7,663 bases of DNA, from contig DNNX01000010.1 in assembly GCA_003497445.1 (NCBI GenBank), forward strand, positions 1-7,663, in the 5' to 3' direction. Shown in pieces: positions 6,323 through 7,663 of this stretch (its first letter is position 1; every line of letters begins with the position of its first letter). A model generated the notes under the pieces. The model made no database searches. It was not told the DNA's origin and saw only the letters and a program-made list of their open reading frames with translations. The translations under genes were made by a program, and so were the position numbers. The stretch is from Acholeplasmataceae bacterium. Its GTDB lineage: Bacteria > Bacillota_I > Bacilli_A > Acholeplasmatales > Acholeplasmataceae.

Positions 6323-6942
6323 ATTTCTCCCTCAATTAAAGATTTGTATTTATAAATTGAACGTTCTGTCCTGGCATGTTCTGCACGTATGATTGCAAGA
6401 ATTCTATCTGCAGCATTGTATACATCATCATTGACAACGATGTAATCATATTTATGTGCAAGTTTAAATTCTTTTTCCGCTTTCGCTAAACGAATCGATA
6501 CGGTATCATCATTTTCAGTACCACGAGAAATTAATCGATCTGTTAATGCTTTTTTAGATGGTGGCACAAGAAATATAAAAACTGCATCTTTGACTTGACT
6601 ACGTACTTTTAAAGCACCTTGAACCTCAATTTCTAAGACAACTTCATGGCCTTTATCAAGTTGTTGTTCTACTTTATCTTTAGGTGTGCCATAATAATTC
6701 CCAAAGAATTCTTCGTATTCTAAGAAACCATTGTCTTCTATACGTTTTTTGAATTCTTCTTTTGAGACAAAGTAATAATCAACACCGTCTTTTTCTCCTG
6801 GACGCATAGGACGTGTTGTCATTGAGACAGAATATGTCAAGTCATGATCATCCATGTCAAAAAGTGCTTTTCTAACTGTGCCTTTTCCGACACCTGAAGG
6901 ACCTGACAATACAATGAGTAAGCCGCGTTCATTTAATTTCAT
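6319..6942 (-). CDS. gmk: Guanylate kinase
   Basis: Phosphorylates GMP to GDP with ATP in the cytoplasm, a required step of GTP synthesis. It has 207 residues, the normal length. The P-loop GPSGVGKGT is at 14-22; the GMP-binding region includes SVSMTTRPMRPGE (38-50), DGVDYYFV (52-59) and FGNYYGTPK (80-88); LEIEVQGA (103-110) is the Walker B region; the lid holds Arg140 and Arg151 (RGTENDDTVSIR). All key residues are present. The ATG at 6942 is preceded by AAGGGAG (6955-6949), 6 nt away, and by a near-consensus promoter. It is the first gene of the gmk-rpoZ operon and ends in TGA overlapping the rpoZ start. Confidence 0.98.
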   Translation of the reverse strand: MKLNERGLLIVLSGPSGVGKGTVRKALFDMDDHDLTYSVSMTTRPMRPGEKDGVDYYFVSKEEFKKRIEDNGFLEYEEFFGNYYGTPKDKVEQQLDKGHEVVLEIEVQGALKVRSQVKDAVFIFLVPPSKKALTDRLISRGTENDDTVSIRLAKAEKEFKLAHKYDYIVVNDDVYNAADRILAIIRAEHARTERSIYKYKSLIEGEI

Positions 6943-6948
6943 GCCTTG

Positions 6949-6955
6949 CTCCCTT
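6949..6955 (-). promoter_or_regulatory. Ribosome binding site of gmk
   Basis: AAGGGAG on the - strand ends 6 nt before the gmk ATG and fixes that start. Confidence 0.8.
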
Positions 6956-6970
6956 ACTTATCTAAATGCT

Positions 6971-6999
6971 ATTATATATGATAATATAGAATGTGTAAA
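6971..6999 (-). promoter_or_regulatory. gmk-rpoZ promoter
   Basis: On the - strand, TTTACA (6999-6994), a 17-nt spacer and a perfect TATAAT (6976-6971) match the sigma-A consensus with ideal spacing. Transcription would begin near 6964, leaving a leader of about 20 nt with the Shine-Dalgarno. It is the best promoter match in the window. Confidence 0.82.
6979..6987 (+). promoter_or_regulatory. Candidate extended -10 promoter of rqcH
   Basis: TGATAATAT on the + strand has the TGn extended -10 form with TAATAT as hexamer. No good -35 is seen at the expected distance. It lies within the spacer of the opposing gmk promoter. The predicted start near 6994 gives a leader of about 30 nt that includes the AAAGG ribosome binding site. 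Confidence 0.45.
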
Positions 7000-7010
7000 G
7001 TATTTTCATG

Positions 7011-7015
7011 AAAGG
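7011..7015 (+). promoter_or_regulatory. Ribosome binding site of rqcH
   Basis: AAAGG ends 8 nt before the ATG at 7024-7026. This, with the family's typical MSFDGLM beginning, fixes the start. Confidence 0.7.
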
Positions 7016-7023
7016 TTTTCAAA

Positions 7024-7663
7024 ATGTCATTTGATGGTTTAATGATGCATCATCTCATAAATGAATATCAAGATTATCTTATCCATCATCGTATTGATAA
7101 TATCCTATATGTTCAAACGGATGTTTTTGCATTGGAATTATATCATCAAAAACAAAAAAAACTGTTTTATATTGACTTACATGCCAATGATAATCGATTA
7201 TATTTAACAGAATATAAAAAAATTACTTCTGATCATCATCCATCATTAGCCTTATTTAAAAAATACCTATCTAGATCACACATATCTACGATCAAGCAAT
7301 ATCAAACAGACCGTGTATGTATCATCACATGTGAAACATTTGATGCGTTTGATGGCAACATTCAATATCATTTGATTATCGAATTGATGGGAAAACATGC
7401 CAATTTAATTCTCATAAAAGATGGGATTATTCTTGAAGCGTTCAAAAAAATTGTACATGAGACATCTAGGAGTATTGCATATCACCTTCCGTTTACTTTT
7501 TTTCCTTCTAATAAGAAACCACTCAACGAATTCGCTTTTAATCAACTCGATGTTAATGGTTATGTATCCGCTTATGAAGGCATGTCAAAAGATTTAGCAT
7601 TTGAAGTTCTCAAAACAGAAACAAAACCATATGACTTAACTGTAGTTCCATCCATGAAAGGTT
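7024..7663 (+). CDS. rqcH: RqcH / NFACT (FbpA-like) protein, N-terminal part
   Basis: The reading frame runs off the right edge with 213 codons visible; the family has about 550-580 residues. It begins MSFDGLMMHHLINEY, the usual start of NFACT proteins, and continues through the NFACT-N domain (LTEYKKI at 61-67, the LIIELMGKHANLILIKDG segment at about 117-134, EAFKKI). RqcH binds 60S-like (50S) subunits carrying stalled nascent chains and directs C-terminal alanine tailing, marking them for degradation. The Asp-Arg pair shown to be essential in B. subtilis RqcH (D97/R98) appears here as Asp96-Arg97, so activity is likely kept. Some members were first described as fibronectin-binding proteins. 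It is divergent from gmk; in B. subtilis the orthologue yloA lies in the same neighbourhood. The C-terminal coiled-coil and NFACT-R parts are outside the window. Confidence 0.92.
   Translation, partial: MSFDGLMMHHLINEYQDYLIHHRIDNILYVQTDVFALELYHQKQKKLFYIDLHANDNRLYLTEYKKITSDHHPSLALFKKYLSRSHISTIKQYQTDRVCIITCETFDAFDGNIQYHLIIELMGKHANLILIKDGIILEAFKKIVHETSRSIAYHLPFTFFPSNKKPLNEFAFNQLDVNGYVSAYEGMSKDLAFEVLKTETKPYDLTVVPSMKG

Noticed and set aside
6854..7042. 62-codon open frame on the + strand over the start of gmk
   Set aside because: It is antisense to the P-loop region of gmk, spans both promoters and overlaps the start of rqcH.
1..7663. Mobile element, CRISPR array, tRNA, riboswitch or toxin-antitoxin locus
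   Set aside because: No transposase or integrase, no terminal inverted repeats, no regularly spaced repeats, no cloverleaf-like segment and no intergenic gap longer than about 90 nt that could hold a riboswitch.

Overview
The window is a compact, AT-rich stretch of bacterial chromosome made of housekeeping genes. There is no sign of a phage, transposon, CRISPR array, tRNA or rRNA. The gene content is Firmicutes-like: RNase J, UvrC, Gmk, RNA polymerase omega and an NFACT/RqcH protein. TGA is a true stop codon, since uvrC and gmk both end in TGA inside ATGA overlaps, and tryptophan is encoded by TGG. Low GC, very tight packing and a standard genetic code suggest an Acholeplasma-like mollicute or a relative such as Izemoplasmatales or Erysipelotrichia. 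This assignment is inference; no marker gene settles it.

Layout. (a) Positions 1-1645, + strand: RNase J, missing about 14 N-terminal codons off the left edge. (b) Positions 1628-5072, - strand: a three-gene operon in the order uvrC, DEDDh 3'-5' exonuclease, ADP-ribosylglycohydrolase-like protein. The genes overlap by 4 and 16 nt, and the last one runs tail to tail into rnj with an 18-nt overlap. (c) Positions 5073-5158: a divergent promoter region with a perfect 13-bp direct repeat. (d) Positions 5159-6088, + strand: an unrecognised, strongly acidic lipoprotein. (e) Positions 6113-6942, - strand: gmk-rpoZ with an ATGA overlap. (f) Positions 6943-7023: a divergent promoter region. (g) Position 7024 to the right edge, + strand: the N-terminal part of an RqcH/NFACT protein.

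Functional themes. RNase J (mRNA decay), omega (transcription), guanylate kinase (GDP supply) and RqcH (rescue of stalled large ribosomal subunits) are core information-processing genes. The rqcH/gmk/rpoZ neighbourhood resembles the Bacillus subtilis yloA-yloB-yloC-remA-gmk-rpoZ order, with the middle genes missing and rqcH turned around. The uvrC operon joins nucleotide excision repair to a nuclease and an ADP-ribosylglycohydrolase-fold protein whose metal-binding motifs look replaced.

Most notable observations. The two convergent operons at 1517-1664 each appear to terminate inside the other's coding sequence. A single bidirectional terminator at 6087-6117 contains both flanking stop codons. 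Two sets of interlocked divergent promoters are present. No clear new multi-gene system was found; the least explained genes are the lipoprotein, the altered ADP-ribosylglycohydrolase-like protein and the N-terminal domain of the exonuclease.
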